Positions 18,403-27,449 of a stretch of 64,000 bases of DNA are shown in pieces (position 1 is the first letter of the stretch; every line of letters begins with the position of its first letter). The notes beneath the pieces are model-generated. The model saw only the letters and a list, made by a program, of their open reading frames with translations. It had not been told where the DNA came from and made no database searches. The stretch is from NCBI GenBank assembly GCA_029777945.1, contig JAKORG010000082.1, forward strand, positions 87,862 through 151,861, in the 5' to 3' direction. The translations under genes and the position numbers were made by a program. This DNA comes from Deltaproteobacteria bacterium (GTDB lineage Bacteria > Desulfobacterota > Syntrophorhabdia > Syntrophorhabdales > Syntrophorhabdaceae).

Positions 18403-18423
18403 TTTGTTGACATTACGAACAAA
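18403..18423. promoter_or_regulatory. Inverted repeat over the -35 box of the tetR-RND operon (candidate operator)
   Basis: TTTGTT and AACAAA are perfect inverted arms separated by nine bases, and the arms flank the TTGACA at 18407-18412. Position over a promoter and next to a TetR gene makes it a candidate autoregulatory site. The arms are short and AT-rich, so chance is possible. Confidence 0.35.
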
Positions 18424-18435
18424 TATTTTTAGATT
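18407..18435 (+). promoter_or_regulatory. Promoter of the tetR-RND efflux operon
   Basis: TTGACA at 18407-18412, a 17-base spacer and TAGATT at 18430-18435 make a good sigma-70-type promoter, with expected transcription start near 18442, only about eight bases before the tetR ATG. No ribosome site precedes that ATG. Confidence 0.5.
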
Positions 18436-18449
18436 AAACAAAAATTCAC

Positions 18450-18465
18450 ATGAACAGACGTTCAT
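18450..18465. promoter_or_regulatory. Inverted repeat at the tetR start codon
   Basis: ATGAAC-AGAC-GTTCAT forms six-base perfect arms around a four-base centre and begins exactly at the ATG. Together with TTCA four bases upstream it produces several overlapping half-sites. It may be a second operator for the TetR protein, or a coincidence of coding sequence. Confidence 0.3.
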
Positions 18466-19025
18466 CATTACAATCAAAGGAAAATATAAAAAAAGCAGCC
18501 CTTGAAGCCTTTTCAAAATACGGTTATGGCGGAGCGTCCATGAAGATGATAGCCCACGAAGCTGGGATGAGCGTGGGAGGGCTGTATCTATATTTTAAAA
18601 ACAAGGAAGAATTGTACCTCTTTTTAATAAAAGAGAAATTAGATGAATTTTCCAAAACTGCAGAAAATGCATTTAAAATCATTAATGACCCCGTAGAAGC
18701 AATAGTTAGATATATAAATATAAGTATCGAATATGCAAAAAAGCATAAAGAGTTTATTATTACCCAGAGTAAAGAGCATGGTTTTACCTTTGGCATGGAA
18801 ATAAAAAAGAAGTTTTTTGAAGAACAGAAGGCGCTTATATTAAGAATAATTAAAAAAGGTATAGAAAATGGAATTTTTAAGCCCTTTGAACCCGTTGAGG
18901 TTGCAAAAGTGATTATGGGGCTTATAAGAGGGTTTATAATTTCTATTGTAATCAACCCTGAGAACATATTTGATGCAAAATATTGCACTGATGTTATTTT
19001 AAAAGGTTTATTAAAAGAAAATTAG
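18450..19025 (+). CDS. TetR-family repressor of the RND operon
   Basis: A 191-residue TetR/AcrR-type regulator. The N-terminal helix-turn-helix is clear: KENIKKAALEAFSKYGYGGASMKMIAHEAGMSVGGLYLYFKNKEEL. The C-terminal helical part would bind an inducer. It is the first gene of a run that continues within 24 bases into the RND adaptor, pump and channel genes, so it most likely represses its own pump. Two inverted repeats at the promoter and start codon are candidate sites. Confidence 0.88.
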   Translation: MNRRSSLQSKENIKKAALEAFSKYGYGGASMKMIAHEAGMSVGGLYLYFKNKEELYLFLIKEKLDEFSKTAENAFKIINDPVEAIVRYINISIEYAKKHKEFIITQSKEHGFTFGMEIKKKFFEEQKALILRIIKKGIENGIFKPFEPVEVAKVIMGLIRGFIISIVINPENIFDAKYCTDVILKGLLKEN

Positions 19026-19048
19026 GAAAAAAATAAAAAGAGGTGAAT

Positions 19049-20260
19049 ATGGGAAGTGCATTAAAATACAACATTTTTATCTCATTCATGTGTTTTTCAC
19101 TTTTATTAATCTATGGATGTGGCAGACCAAACGCAGCCTATCAGGCAGGACCGCCTGAAGTCTCTGCGGTAAAGATTATCCCCCAACAGTTAGTCCTAAC
19201 AACAGAATTACCGGGCAGGGTATCTGCTTATCGTATTGCAGAGGTAAGGCCTCAGGTATCCGGTATAATACAGAAGAGGTTTTTTACTGAAGGCACAAAT
19301 GTAAAGGCAGGAGATATTTTGTATCAAATAGACCCTGCCCCTTTTAAGGCGACTTACGATAATGCAAAAAGTGCACTGGAGCGGGCCCAGGCCAATCTTC
19401 CAGCAATCAAACAGAAATACGAACGCTATAAGGAATTGATAGTTCATAAGGCAATAAGTGAGCAGGAATTTGACGATGTGCAGGCAGCCTATAAGCAGGC
19501 AGAGGCTGATGTAAATTATTGGAAGGCAACTTATGAAACTGCACAGATAAATCTCGGATATACTAAAGTTACAGCACCAATCTCAGGTCGTATTGGAAAA
19601 TCCAATGTTACAGAAGGTGCACTTGTCACAGCAAATCAACCTACGGCACTAACTACAATTCAACAGCTCGATCCTGTATACATTGACATCCCCCAGTCCA
19701 CTGCTGAGTTAATGGAGCTTCAAAAAAAATTAGAAGAAGGTAAAATCAAATATGCTGGAAAAGATCAGAGTAAAGTAAGGCTTGTTTTAGAAGATGGAAC
19801 TATCTATCAAAAAGAGGGTATCTTACAATTTAGAGACGTAACTGTTGATCCTACCACAGGGTCAGTAATTATTAGGGCAACCTTTCCAAATGAGAGGGAA
19901 AGGCTTCTGCCAGGAATGTTTGTGAGGGCAATTGTAACAGAAGGAGTTAATAAAAATGCCATAATGATACCCCAGCAATCTGTTATGTATGACCCAAAGG
20001 GGAAGCCTTTTGTATTTATTGTTGACAGAGAAGGGAAGGCCCAGATAAGACCTATTCAATTAGATAGGGCAATAGGTAACAAATGGCTTATTTCCAGTGG
20101 GTTAGCATCAGGTGATACGGTAATTGTAGAGGGATTGCAGAGGCTAAAACCTGGTGTGCCTGTAAAGGCAACGGATTTCAAAGAAGATGCAAAACTAGAG
20201 GATACACAAATAAAAGATACTCATAGTGTTAAACACAATCCTAACAAAAAAACGAAATAG
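19049..20260 (+). CDS. RND efflux periplasmic adaptor (AcrA/MexA type)
   Basis: A 403-residue membrane-fusion protein. The N-terminus is a lipoprotein signal ending LLLIYGC. The body shows the lipoyl-like halves (VRPQVSGIIQKRFFTEGTNVKAGD and TKVTAPISGRIGKSNV), an alpha-hairpin between about residues 95 and 165, and beta-barrel and membrane-proximal parts. The start is the ATG at 19049 after AGAGGTG; a GTG at 19043 overlaps that ribosome site. It bridges the inner-membrane pump encoded 11 bases downstream to the outer-membrane channel. Confidence 0.93.
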   Translation: MGSALKYNIFISFMCFSLLLIYGCGRPNAAYQAGPPEVSAVKIIPQQLVLTTELPGRVSAYRIAEVRPQVSGIIQKRFFTEGTNVKAGDILYQIDPAPFKATYDNAKSALERAQANLPAIKQKYERYKELIVHKAISEQEFDDVQAAYKQAEADVNYWKATYETAQINLGYTKVTAPISGRIGKSNVTEGALVTANQPTALTTIQQLDPVYIDIPQSTAELMELQKKLEEGKIKYAGKDQSKVRLVLEDGTIYQKEGILQFRDVTVDPTTGSVIIRATFPNERERLLPGMFVRAIVTEGVNKNAIMIPQQSVMYDPKGKPFVFIVDREGKAQIRPIQLDRAIGNKWLISSGLASGDTVIVEGLQRLKPGVPVKATDFKEDAKLEDTQIKDTHSVKHNPNKKTK

Positions 20261-20271
20261 AGAGGTTATAG

Positions 20272-23200
20272 ATGCTATCTAAATTCTTTCTGGATCGGCC
20301 TGTTTTTGCCTGGGTTATTGCCATTATAATCATGGTTGCAGGTGGGCTTTCCATCTATAACCTGCCCATATCCCAGTATCCACCTATAGCACCTCCTTCC
20401 ATATACATTCAAGCATATTACCCCGGTGCCTCTGCAGAGACTGTAGAAAACAGTATAACCCAGATTATAGAGCAGAAGATGACAGGCCTTGATAAGATGA
20501 TATACATGTCGTCAACAAGTGATTCCTCTGGTATATCGAGGATTGAACTTACCTTTGAACCAGGAACAGACCCTGATCTTGCCTGGGCTAAAGTGCAAAA
20601 TAAACTTCAGCTTGCCATGGCATCTCTACCAGAGGTTGTTCAGCAAATGGGTGTTACCGTTGGCAAGGCAACGAGGAACTGGTTATTGATAGTAAATCTC
20701 ATATCAGAAGATGGCAGTATGGATGGGAATGACCTAAGAGATTACGCACAATCCAACCTTGAAAAGGTCCTTGCCAGGATCCCCGGTGTTGGAGAGGTGG
20801 AGATCTTTGGTACACAATATGCCATGCGTATATGGCTTGATCCCGATAAACTCACCAGCTATAACATGACCATTGAAGATGTTGTAAAGGCAATAAAGGC
20901 TTACAACGTGGAGGTTTCTGCAGGTCAGTTTGGAGGTGCCCCAGCAGTTAAAGGTCAGAGGCTCAATGCATCCATTATAGTTCAGAGGCTTCTTAAAACT
21001 CCTGCAGAGTTTGCCTCTGTGCCCATTCGGATCAACCCTGACGGCTCTATTGTTCGCGTAAAAGATATAGGCAGGACAGAACTTGGAACAGAAACATACG
21101 ATATTGAATCTTATTATAATGGTAAACCATCAGCAGGTCTTGCCATAAGACTTGTTGCCGGCGCCAATGCCATTGAAACGGCGGATAGAATCAAGGGAAC
21201 ACTAAAAGAGATGAGCAGGTATTTCCCACCTGGTATGAAGGTTACTTACCCCTTTGATACAACACCTTTTACAAAGGTTGCCATATGGGAGGTTGTAAAG
21301 ACACTGATTGAAGCCATCATCCTCGTATTTCTTGTAATGTGGTTATTTCTGGGTAGCTTCAGGGCAACAATCATACCTACTATTGCGGTGCCTGTAGTGT
21401 TGCTCGGTACTTTCGCTGTGTTAGGCTTAGCTGGATATTCTATAAATATGCTCACCATGTTTGCCATGGTATTGGCAATAGGCCTTCTTGTAGATGATGC
21501 CATAGTCGTTGTTGAAAACGTTGAGCGTATTATGCGGGAAGAAGGGCTTCCTCCAAAGGAAGCAACAGCCAAATCCATGGATCAGATAACAAGCGCTTTG
21601 ATTGGTATTGGCCTTGTTTTATCAGCAGTATTCGGTCCTATGGCATTTTTTGGAGGCTCAACCGGTATAGTATATAGGCAATTTTCCATAACAATTATCT
21701 CTGCCATGCTCCTTTCAGTTCTTGTTGCCTTAATTTTGACCCCTGTTTTATGTGCAAACCTTTTAAAATCCATACCACCTGGTCATAGTAGTTCAGAGGC
21801 TGGCTTTAGAATATTGAGGCCTTTTTTTACATGGTTTAATAAAAGGTTTTTTAAAATAAAGGATATTTATGTAAAATTGGTGGAAAAGTCTTTTTCAAGG
21901 GTTACAAAATATATAATAGCCTATGTAATTATTGTTGTGGCAGTGGGTGTGGTATTTATGCGGCTTCCTACTGCATATCTGCCAGAAGAAGACCAGGGTA
22001 TGCTTTTATCACAGGTGGTTATGCCAACAGGGTCTACTTTAGAGCAGACAAAGGAGGTTTTAAACGATATTCAAGAGTATTTCAGAACACAGGAAAAGGA
22101 TGTAGTTGAATCCTGTATGTTTGTGGCAGGCATTGGTTTTTCTGGCAGGACCCAGTCTAACGGCATGGTGTTTATAAAATTAAAGGACTGGCACTTAAGA
22201 AAAGGAAAAAATTTAAAGGTCGATGCCATAATAGGCAGGGCAATGATGAAATTTTCTCGATATAAAAAGGCCATGGTGTTTGTCTTTGCACCGCCTTCTG
22301 TGATTGAGTTGGGTAGATCAAGGGGTTTTGATTTTCAATTGCTCGATATGGGTGGACTCGGGCATGAAAAACTCATGGCAGCAAGAAATCAGCTCCTTTT
22401 TATGGCAGCAAAAGACCAAAGGCTTGCAATGGTAAGGCCTAATGGACTCGAAGACATGCCTGAATACAGACTTACCATTGATAAAGAAAAGGTAGGGGCG
22501 CTGGGCATACCCATATCTTCCATAAATACAACCATAGCCTCTTCTTTTGGTAGCGCCTATATAAATGACTTTATCCATAACGGACGGGTAAAAAGGGTTT
22601 ATGCCCAGTGGGATGCACCTTTTAGAATGTTACCAAAGGATTTAGATAAGGTTTATGTAAAGAACGTATCGGGAAAGATGGTACCTTTTAGTGCCTTTGC
22701 AAAAGGCGATTGGGCAATGGGCTCACCAAGGCTCGAAAGGTATAATGGTTTCCCTTCCTTGAATATCCTTGGTGAGGCAGCACCGGGAAGGAGTTCAGGT
22801 GAGGCCATGGCTGCTATGGAACAGATTGTATCAAGGCTTCCCCAGGGTATTGGTTACCAGTGGAGCGATATTTCCTATCAGGAGAGGATAGCTACAAAAC
22901 AGGCACCCATTTTATATGCATTTTCAATTCTTGTTATCTTCTTATGCGTTGCAGCACTGTATGAGAGCTGGACAATTCCTATAACAAATCTTTTAATGTT
23001 GCCCCTTGGTGTGTTTGGGGCATTGATGGCAACATGGTTAAGAGGGCTCCATAATGATGTGTATTTCCAGATTGGATTTTTGACAACCATGGGTCTTTCA
23101 ACAAAAAATGCCATACTTATAATACAGTTTGCAAGGGATAGACTGGTAAAAGGGGAAGGCCTTATAGCATCAACACTTGGAGCTGTAAGAACGAGGTTTA

Positions 23201-23451
23201 GGCCTGTTATAATGACATCTTTTGCCTTCTTTTTCGGTGTGTTGCCCCTTGCCAAGGCAACTGGTGCAGGGGCTGGTGCCATGAAGGCCATTGGAACTGC
23301 CGTTGTAGGTGGCATGCTCTCTGCAACGTTTATAGACCTCTTTTTTATACCCCTGTTCTTTGTCTTAGTCACCCGTGTATTTAAGAGCAAACAGGCAAGG
23401 GAGGCAGTGAAAAAGGACAAGGATGTTGAAACATCAGGGGATGGGAGGTAG
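20272..23451 (+). CDS. RND multidrug efflux pump (AcrB/MexB, HAE1 family)
   Basis: A 1059-residue proton-driven RND transporter of normal length. TM4 carries the proton-relay pair Asp408-Asp409 in GLLVDDAIVVVENVERIM, and the TM10 lysine is in MGLSTKNAILIIQFARD. The N-terminus MLSKFFLDRPVFAWVIAIII and the early motif YPPIAPPSIYIQAYYPGASAETVE are typical of the hydrophobic/amphiphilic drug (HAE1) subfamily rather than the heavy-metal group. It sits between its adaptor and channel genes. The substrate is unknown. Confidence 0.95.
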   Translation: MLSKFFLDRPVFAWVIAIIIMVAGGLSIYNLPISQYPPIAPPSIYIQAYYPGASAETVENSITQIIEQKMTGLDKMIYMSSTSDSSGISRIELTFEPGTDPDLAWAKVQNKLQLAMASLPEVVQQMGVTVGKATRNWLLIVNLISEDGSMDGNDLRDYAQSNLEKVLARIPGVGEVEIFGTQYAMRIWLDPDKLTSYNMTIEDVVKAIKAYNVEVSAGQFGGAPAVKGQRLNASIIVQRLLKTPAEFASVPIRINPDGSIVRVKDIGRTELGTETYDIESYYNGKPSAGLAIRLVAGANAIETADRIKGTLKEMSRYFPPGMKVTYPFDTTPFTKVAIWEVVKTLIEAIILVFLVMWLFLGSFRATIIPTIAVPVVLLGTFAVLGLAGYSINMLTMFAMVLAIGLLVDDAIVVVENVERIMREEGLPPKEATAKSMDQITSALIGIGLVLSAVFGPMAFFGGSTGIVYRQFSITIISAMLLSVLVALILTPVLCANLLKSIPPGHSSSEAGFRILRPFFTWFNKRFFKIKDIYVKLVEKSFSRVTKYIIAYVIIVVAVGVVFMRLPTAYLPEEDQGMLLSQVVMPTGSTLEQTKEVLNDIQEYFRTQEKDVVESCMFVAGIGFSGRTQSNGMVFIKLKDWHLRKGKNLKVDAIIGRAMMKFSRYKKAMVFVFAPPSVIELGRSRGFDFQLLDMGGLGHEKLMAARNQLLFMAAKDQRLAMVRPNGLEDMPEYRLTIDKEKVGALGIPISSINTTIASSFGSAYINDFIHNGRVKRVYAQWDAPFRMLPKDLDKVYVKNVSGKMVPFSAFAKGDWAMGSPRLERYNGFPSLNILGEAAPGRSSGEAMAAMEQIVSRLPQGIGYQWSDISYQERIATKQAPILYAFSILVIFLCVAALYESWTIPITNLLMLPLGVFGALMATWLRGLHNDVYFQIGFLTTMGLSTKNAILIIQFARDRLVKGEGLIASTLGAVRTRFRPVIMTSFAFFFGVLPLAKATGAGAGAMKAIGTAVVGGMLSATFIDLFFIPLFFVLVTRVFKSKQAREAVKKDKDVETSGDGR

Positions 23452-23453
23452 TT

Positions 23454-24857
23454 ATGAAAAAGGCGATGATTTTTTCCTTGTTGGTAGTTTTTTTTATTAC
23501 AGGTTGCAGTATGGCACCAAAATATACGAGACCACAAGCACCCATTCCAAAAAAATGGCCTGAAGGAGATGCCTATAAAAATGTAAAAACACAGGAAGGT
23601 GAATTACCACCAGAGCTTAAATGGCAGGATTTTATTAATGATAAAAAACTTCAGAAAATCATTGAAATGGCACTAAAAAATAATAGAGACTTGAGGCTTG
23701 CTGCCTTAAATGTGGAAAGGGCACGGGCATATTATAATATACAGCGGGCAGAATTATTACCAGCCCTTGATGTGGCAGCAGCGGGTTCAAGGCAAAGAGT
23801 GCCTTATGATTTGTCAAGCAAAAAGGTAACGGGCATTGTTGAGCAGTATAGTGTAAATTTAGGTTTATTGTCATGGGAGATAGATTTTTTCGGAAGGATT
23901 AAGAGTCTTACTGACAGGGCGCTGGAAGAATATTTAGCAACAAAAGAGGCTTACCAGAGTGCAAAAATAACCATTATTGCCTCCTGTGCCAGTGCTTATC
24001 TCACCTATGCAGCGGATAAAGAAAATCTCTCCAATGCTTATGCCACCCTTAAGGCACAGCAAGAAACCTATGCTTTAATCAAAAAACGCTATGAAGTAGG
24101 GCTTGCCTCTGAACTTGATTTATATCGTGCGCAGACACAGGTAGATGCAGCAAAACAGGAGGTCTCAAAATATATCCAGATCGTTGCCCAGGATGAAAAT
24201 GCCTTAAATTTGATTGTAGGAGAGGATATAGAGAAGGGACTTTTACCAGAAGGCATAAAGGATGTTGTTCCGCTTAAAGACATATCGCCAGGGCTTTCAT
24301 CTGAAATACTTCTCAGAAGACCTGACATTATGGCAGCTGAACATTATCTTAAGGCAGTAAATGCAATGATAGGCGCAGCACGGGCAGCATTTTTTCCTCG
24401 CATATCTCTAACAACTACCATGGGTACGGCCAGCTCTGAGCTGTCAAGACTCTTTCGTTCAGGACAGGAAACCTGGAATTTTTCTCCCCAGGTTACAATG
24501 CCTATTTTTGATACAAGGGTATGGGCAGCATACAAGGCAACAAAGGTAGAGCGGGAGTATGCCCTTGCACAATACGAAAAGACCATCCAGACTGCCTTTA
24601 AAGAAGTGGCCGATACCCTTGCGGTAAAAGGCACAATAGACGAACAATTATCAGCCCAGAATTCACTGGTGGATGCCATGGAAAAGACTTATAAACTTGC
24701 CAGTGTCCGTTATGCAAAGGGGTTGGACAGTTATTTAGGTGTCCTTGATGCCCAGCGTTCACTTATTAATGCACAAAAACAGCTTGTTGCTCTAAAACTT
24801 GCTAAACTTACAAATCATGTAAGACTTTATGCAGTCCTGGGCGGTGGTAGTGATTAG
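23454..24857 (+). CDS. Outer-membrane efflux channel lipoprotein (OprM/NodT family)
   Basis: A 467-residue TolC-like channel with a lipoprotein signal (VVFFITGC, Cys at about 18) followed by SMAPKYTRP, a typical OprM/NodT start. Two OEP repeats are visible: RAEL-x-ALDVAAAGSR near residue 95-110 with YEVGLASELDLYRAQTQVDAAK around 215-235, and the second SVRYAKGLDSYLGVLDAQRSLINAQKQL near 415-445. It completes the tripartite pump and starts three bases after it. Confidence 0.93.
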   Translation: MKKAMIFSLLVVFFITGCSMAPKYTRPQAPIPKKWPEGDAYKNVKTQEGELPPELKWQDFINDKKLQKIIEMALKNNRDLRLAALNVERARAYYNIQRAELLPALDVAAAGSRQRVPYDLSSKKVTGIVEQYSVNLGLLSWEIDFFGRIKSLTDRALEEYLATKEAYQSAKITIIASCASAYLTYAADKENLSNAYATLKAQQETYALIKKRYEVGLASELDLYRAQTQVDAAKQEVSKYIQIVAQDENALNLIVGEDIEKGLLPEGIKDVVPLKDISPGLSSEILLRRPDIMAAEHYLKAVNAMIGAARAAFFPRISLTTTMGTASSELSRLFRSGQETWNFSPQVTMPIFDTRVWAAYKATKVEREYALAQYEKTIQTAFKEVADTLAVKGTIDEQLSAQNSLVDAMEKTYKLASVRYAKGLDSYLGVLDAQRSLINAQKQLVALKLAKLTNHVRLYAVLGGGSD

Positions 24858-24864
24858 TTAACAT

Positions 24865-25938
24865 ATGGCCATTAAAAAAGCAATAACGAATCTTCCTCTC
24901 CATTACGGCAAGGCACCTTCATGGCTTTTTTCTCGGATGAAGAGGTTTTCCGCTGCCATTATAGAGATAATCCTTTTTGAATTTGGGCCAAAAGAACTGC
25001 TGAAAAGGTTAGCAGACCCCATATGGTTTCAAGCAATGGGATGTGCCTCTGGTTTTGACTGGCATAGTAGCGGTCTTACGACAACCCTATGCGGTGCTTT
25101 AAAAGAAGGGATACTAATGCTTGGAGATGATATGCCTGTTGCCATATGCGGGGGAAAGGCAAAAAGGGCAATAGAGACACCAAAAGAGATAATAGGCTAT
25201 GGTGAAAAATGGGGCATGGATGTGTCAATGTTTATAGAATTAAGCAAAGTCTGTGCAAAGATAGATAATTCTGCCATTCAAGATGGCTATAATCTTTATC
25301 ACCATACATTTATATTTACAAAAGAAGGTGATTGGACAGTGATACAGCAGGGGATGAATGAAAGCAAGAGGTCTGCAAGGCGTTATCAGTGGTTCTCCAG
25401 AGATGATATTAATCTCACATTAGAACCCCATACAGGTATAACATGTGATAGAAAGGATATAGTCCTTAATCTCGTTGCAAAAGACAGTAGTGGTGCCCAA
25501 GATGCAATGATTGAGTTTTCAAGGCAAACCCCGGATAAGATGTTTAAAATATGGACTGATATAAACATTTGCCTGCCAAAAAGACATTATATAACAGAGA
25601 AAGATTTTGACAGTAAACGCCTGGGCAAGATTTTTACTACCATTTATGAAAATGAACCTTCTGACTTTGAAGCACTGATTAAGATAAAAGGCGTTGGTCC
25701 AAAAACCCTTGCAGCTTTATCCCTTGTTGCCGAACTCGTCTACGAGAAGCCACCGAGTTTTAAAGATCCTGCACGATTCAGTTTTGCCCACGGCGGAAAA
25801 GACGGTCATCCATATCCTGTAGATAGAAAATTATATGACAAAACAATTGAGATTTTAAAGACCTGTGTGGATAAGGCAAAATTAAAAGACACAGAAAAGC
25901 TCGATGCCTTAAAAAGGCTTGCACATTTAAATGTTTAA
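24865..25938 (+). CDS. DUF763 protein
   Basis: A 357-residue member of the uncharacterised DUF763 family, recognised by its opening GKAPSWLFSRMKRFSAAI, the mid-segment YNLYHHTFIFTKEGDW with QQGMNESKRSARRYQW, and the end block FSFAHGGKDGHPYPVDRKLYD. Residues about 272-290 (LIKIKGVGPKTLAALSLVAEL) look like a helix-hairpin-helix, the element used for DNA or RNA backbone contacts. The family occurs mainly in archaea and thermophilic or anaerobic bacteria. No function is established. It starts seven bases after the channel gene but has no evident link to efflux. Confidence 0.8.
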   Translation: MAIKKAITNLPLHYGKAPSWLFSRMKRFSAAIIEIILFEFGPKELLKRLADPIWFQAMGCASGFDWHSSGLTTTLCGALKEGILMLGDDMPVAICGGKAKRAIETPKEIIGYGEKWGMDVSMFIELSKVCAKIDNSAIQDGYNLYHHTFIFTKEGDWTVIQQGMNESKRSARRYQWFSRDDINLTLEPHTGITCDRKDIVLNLVAKDSSGAQDAMIEFSRQTPDKMFKIWTDINICLPKRHYITEKDFDSKRLGKIFTTIYENEPSDFEALIKIKGVGPKTLAALSLVAELVYEKPPSFKDPARFSFAHGGKDGHPYPVDRKLYDKTIEILKTCVDKAKLKDTEKLDALKRLAHLNV

Positions 25939-25969
25939 ATGCCTTTGCGTTGAATAAAGACCTTAAAAT

Positions 25970-26845
25970 ATGATAAGGGTAAATATAAAAAATCTTCTGA
26001 TGAGGACATGGATGAATAGATTTGTTTCTTTAAAAATATGTGTTGTTTCATCTATTTTTTTAGTGCTATCTGTTCTTGCTGTTTATGCAAATCAGGAAAA
26101 AGATATTGGTACACCCAATAAAGGGACACAAAAACTTTCAAGGGGTTATCTCAATATAAATGATTTACCTGAAACTTATCTTATTCCACCTCCCCCTGCC
26201 TTAGGTACAGCAGGGTTTACCCTTGATGATGAAATAAATAAAAAAAATCTTAAATTACAGGGCACACCACGCTTTAAACTTGCCGCAAAAGACGCTGATC
26301 TTTCGTTTCCCAATGCTGCGGATATATTCTCTTGTGCAGTGGATGCACCTATTACAGAAAAAGATACTCCAAGGCTATACACACTTATGCGACGAATGCT
26401 AATAGATGCAGGCAATCTCTCTGAGAGGGCAAAAAGAAAATACTGGCGAGAAAGACCTTACCTTATAAACAAAGAGCCAACCTGTGTGCCAGAATATGAA
26501 AAACATATGAAAAACAGTAGTTCATATCCTTCTGGACACACCATAGCAGGTTGGGCATGGGCGCTTGTATTGACTGAGATTGTCCCTGATCGTGCAGATG
26601 CCATCCTTGAGAGAGGAAGGGCTTATGGAGAAAGCCGAATCGTCTGTAATGTCCACTGGTATAGCGATGTAATAGAGGGCTTTTTGCTTGGATCAGCCCT
26701 TACTGCAAAACTACATGCCCTTTTTGAGTTCCGTTCTGATTTAGATGCAGCAAGAACAGAGATTTCAAATATCAAAAAAAAGGGTGTAAAACCCAATAAG
26801 GATTGCAAAAAAGAGTTCGAAATCATAAGATATACTTCAAATTAG
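25970..26845 (+). CDS. Class A acid phosphatase (PAP2/PhoN-like), exported
   Basis: A 291-residue vanadium-haloperoxidase-fold phosphatase. The three active-site blocks are present: KRKYWRERPYL (K-x6-RP), SSYPSGHT (SGH), and SRIVCNVHWYSDV (SR-x6-H with the WYSD extension). This set marks class A bacterial nonspecific acid phosphatases. A hydrophobic signal (SSIFLVLSVLAVYA) lies at about residues 28-42; the first 14 residues may be over-extended because an in-frame ATG (MNRFVSL) is a more usual signal-peptide start. It probably dephosphorylates organic phosphates in the periplasm. Confidence 0.85.
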   Translation: MIRVNIKNLLMRTWMNRFVSLKICVVSSIFLVLSVLAVYANQEKDIGTPNKGTQKLSRGYLNINDLPETYLIPPPPALGTAGFTLDDEINKKNLKLQGTPRFKLAAKDADLSFPNAADIFSCAVDAPITEKDTPRLYTLMRRMLIDAGNLSERAKRKYWRERPYLINKEPTCVPEYEKHMKNSSSYPSGHTIAGWAWALVLTEIVPDRADAILERGRAYGESRIVCNVHWYSDVIEGFLLGSALTAKLHALFEFRSDLDAARTEISNIKKKGVKPNKDCKKEFEIIRYTSN

Positions 26846-27036
26846 TTGAAATAACACGACCACGCAAAAATGGATAAACATGTAGCAGTGTATTTAATTC
26901 ATCATAAAAGGTTTCCCTATTAATTACTCTATTTGAATAAATTACATAACATTTATGGGACAAAAAATTTAATGATAATAAGTGTTTTTTTATGATAGTA
27001 TCGTATGACCTTTAAAAAATGGGAGGATAGTCCACA

Positions 27037-27444
27037 ATGACAGATGAAGAAAGAAAGGAGCTTTTAAAGACCATAAAAACCATAGCCGTTGTTGGCATAT
27101 CAAAGAACGAAACCAGGCCCAGTTACGTGGTGGCAAGATACCTTAAAAGTGTAGGATACAAAATTATTCCTGTAAATCCCAAATACGACGAGGTGCTTGG
27201 TGAAAGGTGTTTTAAAAAATTATCGGATATAGAGGAATCAGTAGATGTGGTGGATATATTCATGGGCTCGGACAAGGTGTTACCTGTTGTGGAAGAGGCT
27301 ATAAAAATAAAGCCTAAATGCATCTGGCTTCAGCTTGGTATAAAAAATGAGGAGGCAAAGAGGCTTGCAGAGGAAAAGGGTATAAAATTTGAGATGGATA
27401 GATGCATAAAGATCGAGCATGCAAGTTTAATTGGCACTGGCTAA
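27037..27444 (+). CDS. CoA-binding domain protein
   Basis: A 135-residue protein made of a single CoA-binding Rossmann domain, as in YccU. Visible features are IAVVGISKNETRPSYVVARYLKSVGY, then IIPVNPKYDEVLGERCFKKL, and the C-terminal WLQLGIKNEEA with a conserved Cys near the end (MDRCIKIEH). A GGGAGG precedes the ATG. The preceding 190 bases carry no gene. Its precise role is unknown; related domains are found in acyl-CoA synthetases (ADP-forming). Confidence 0.85.
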   Translation: MTDEERKELLKTIKTIAVVGISKNETRPSYVVARYLKSVGYKIIPVNPKYDEVLGERCFKKLSDIEESVDVVDIFMGSDKVLPVVEEAIKIKPKCIWLQLGIKNEEAKRLAEEKGIKFEMDRCIKIEHASLIGTG

Positions 27445-27449
27445 AATTT

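Noticed and set aside
20272..23451. Heavy-metal (CusA-type) RND pump
   Set aside because: N-terminal and TM4 motifs (double Asp, HAE1 pattern) and the lack of Met-rich metal sites fit a drug/amphiphile pump.
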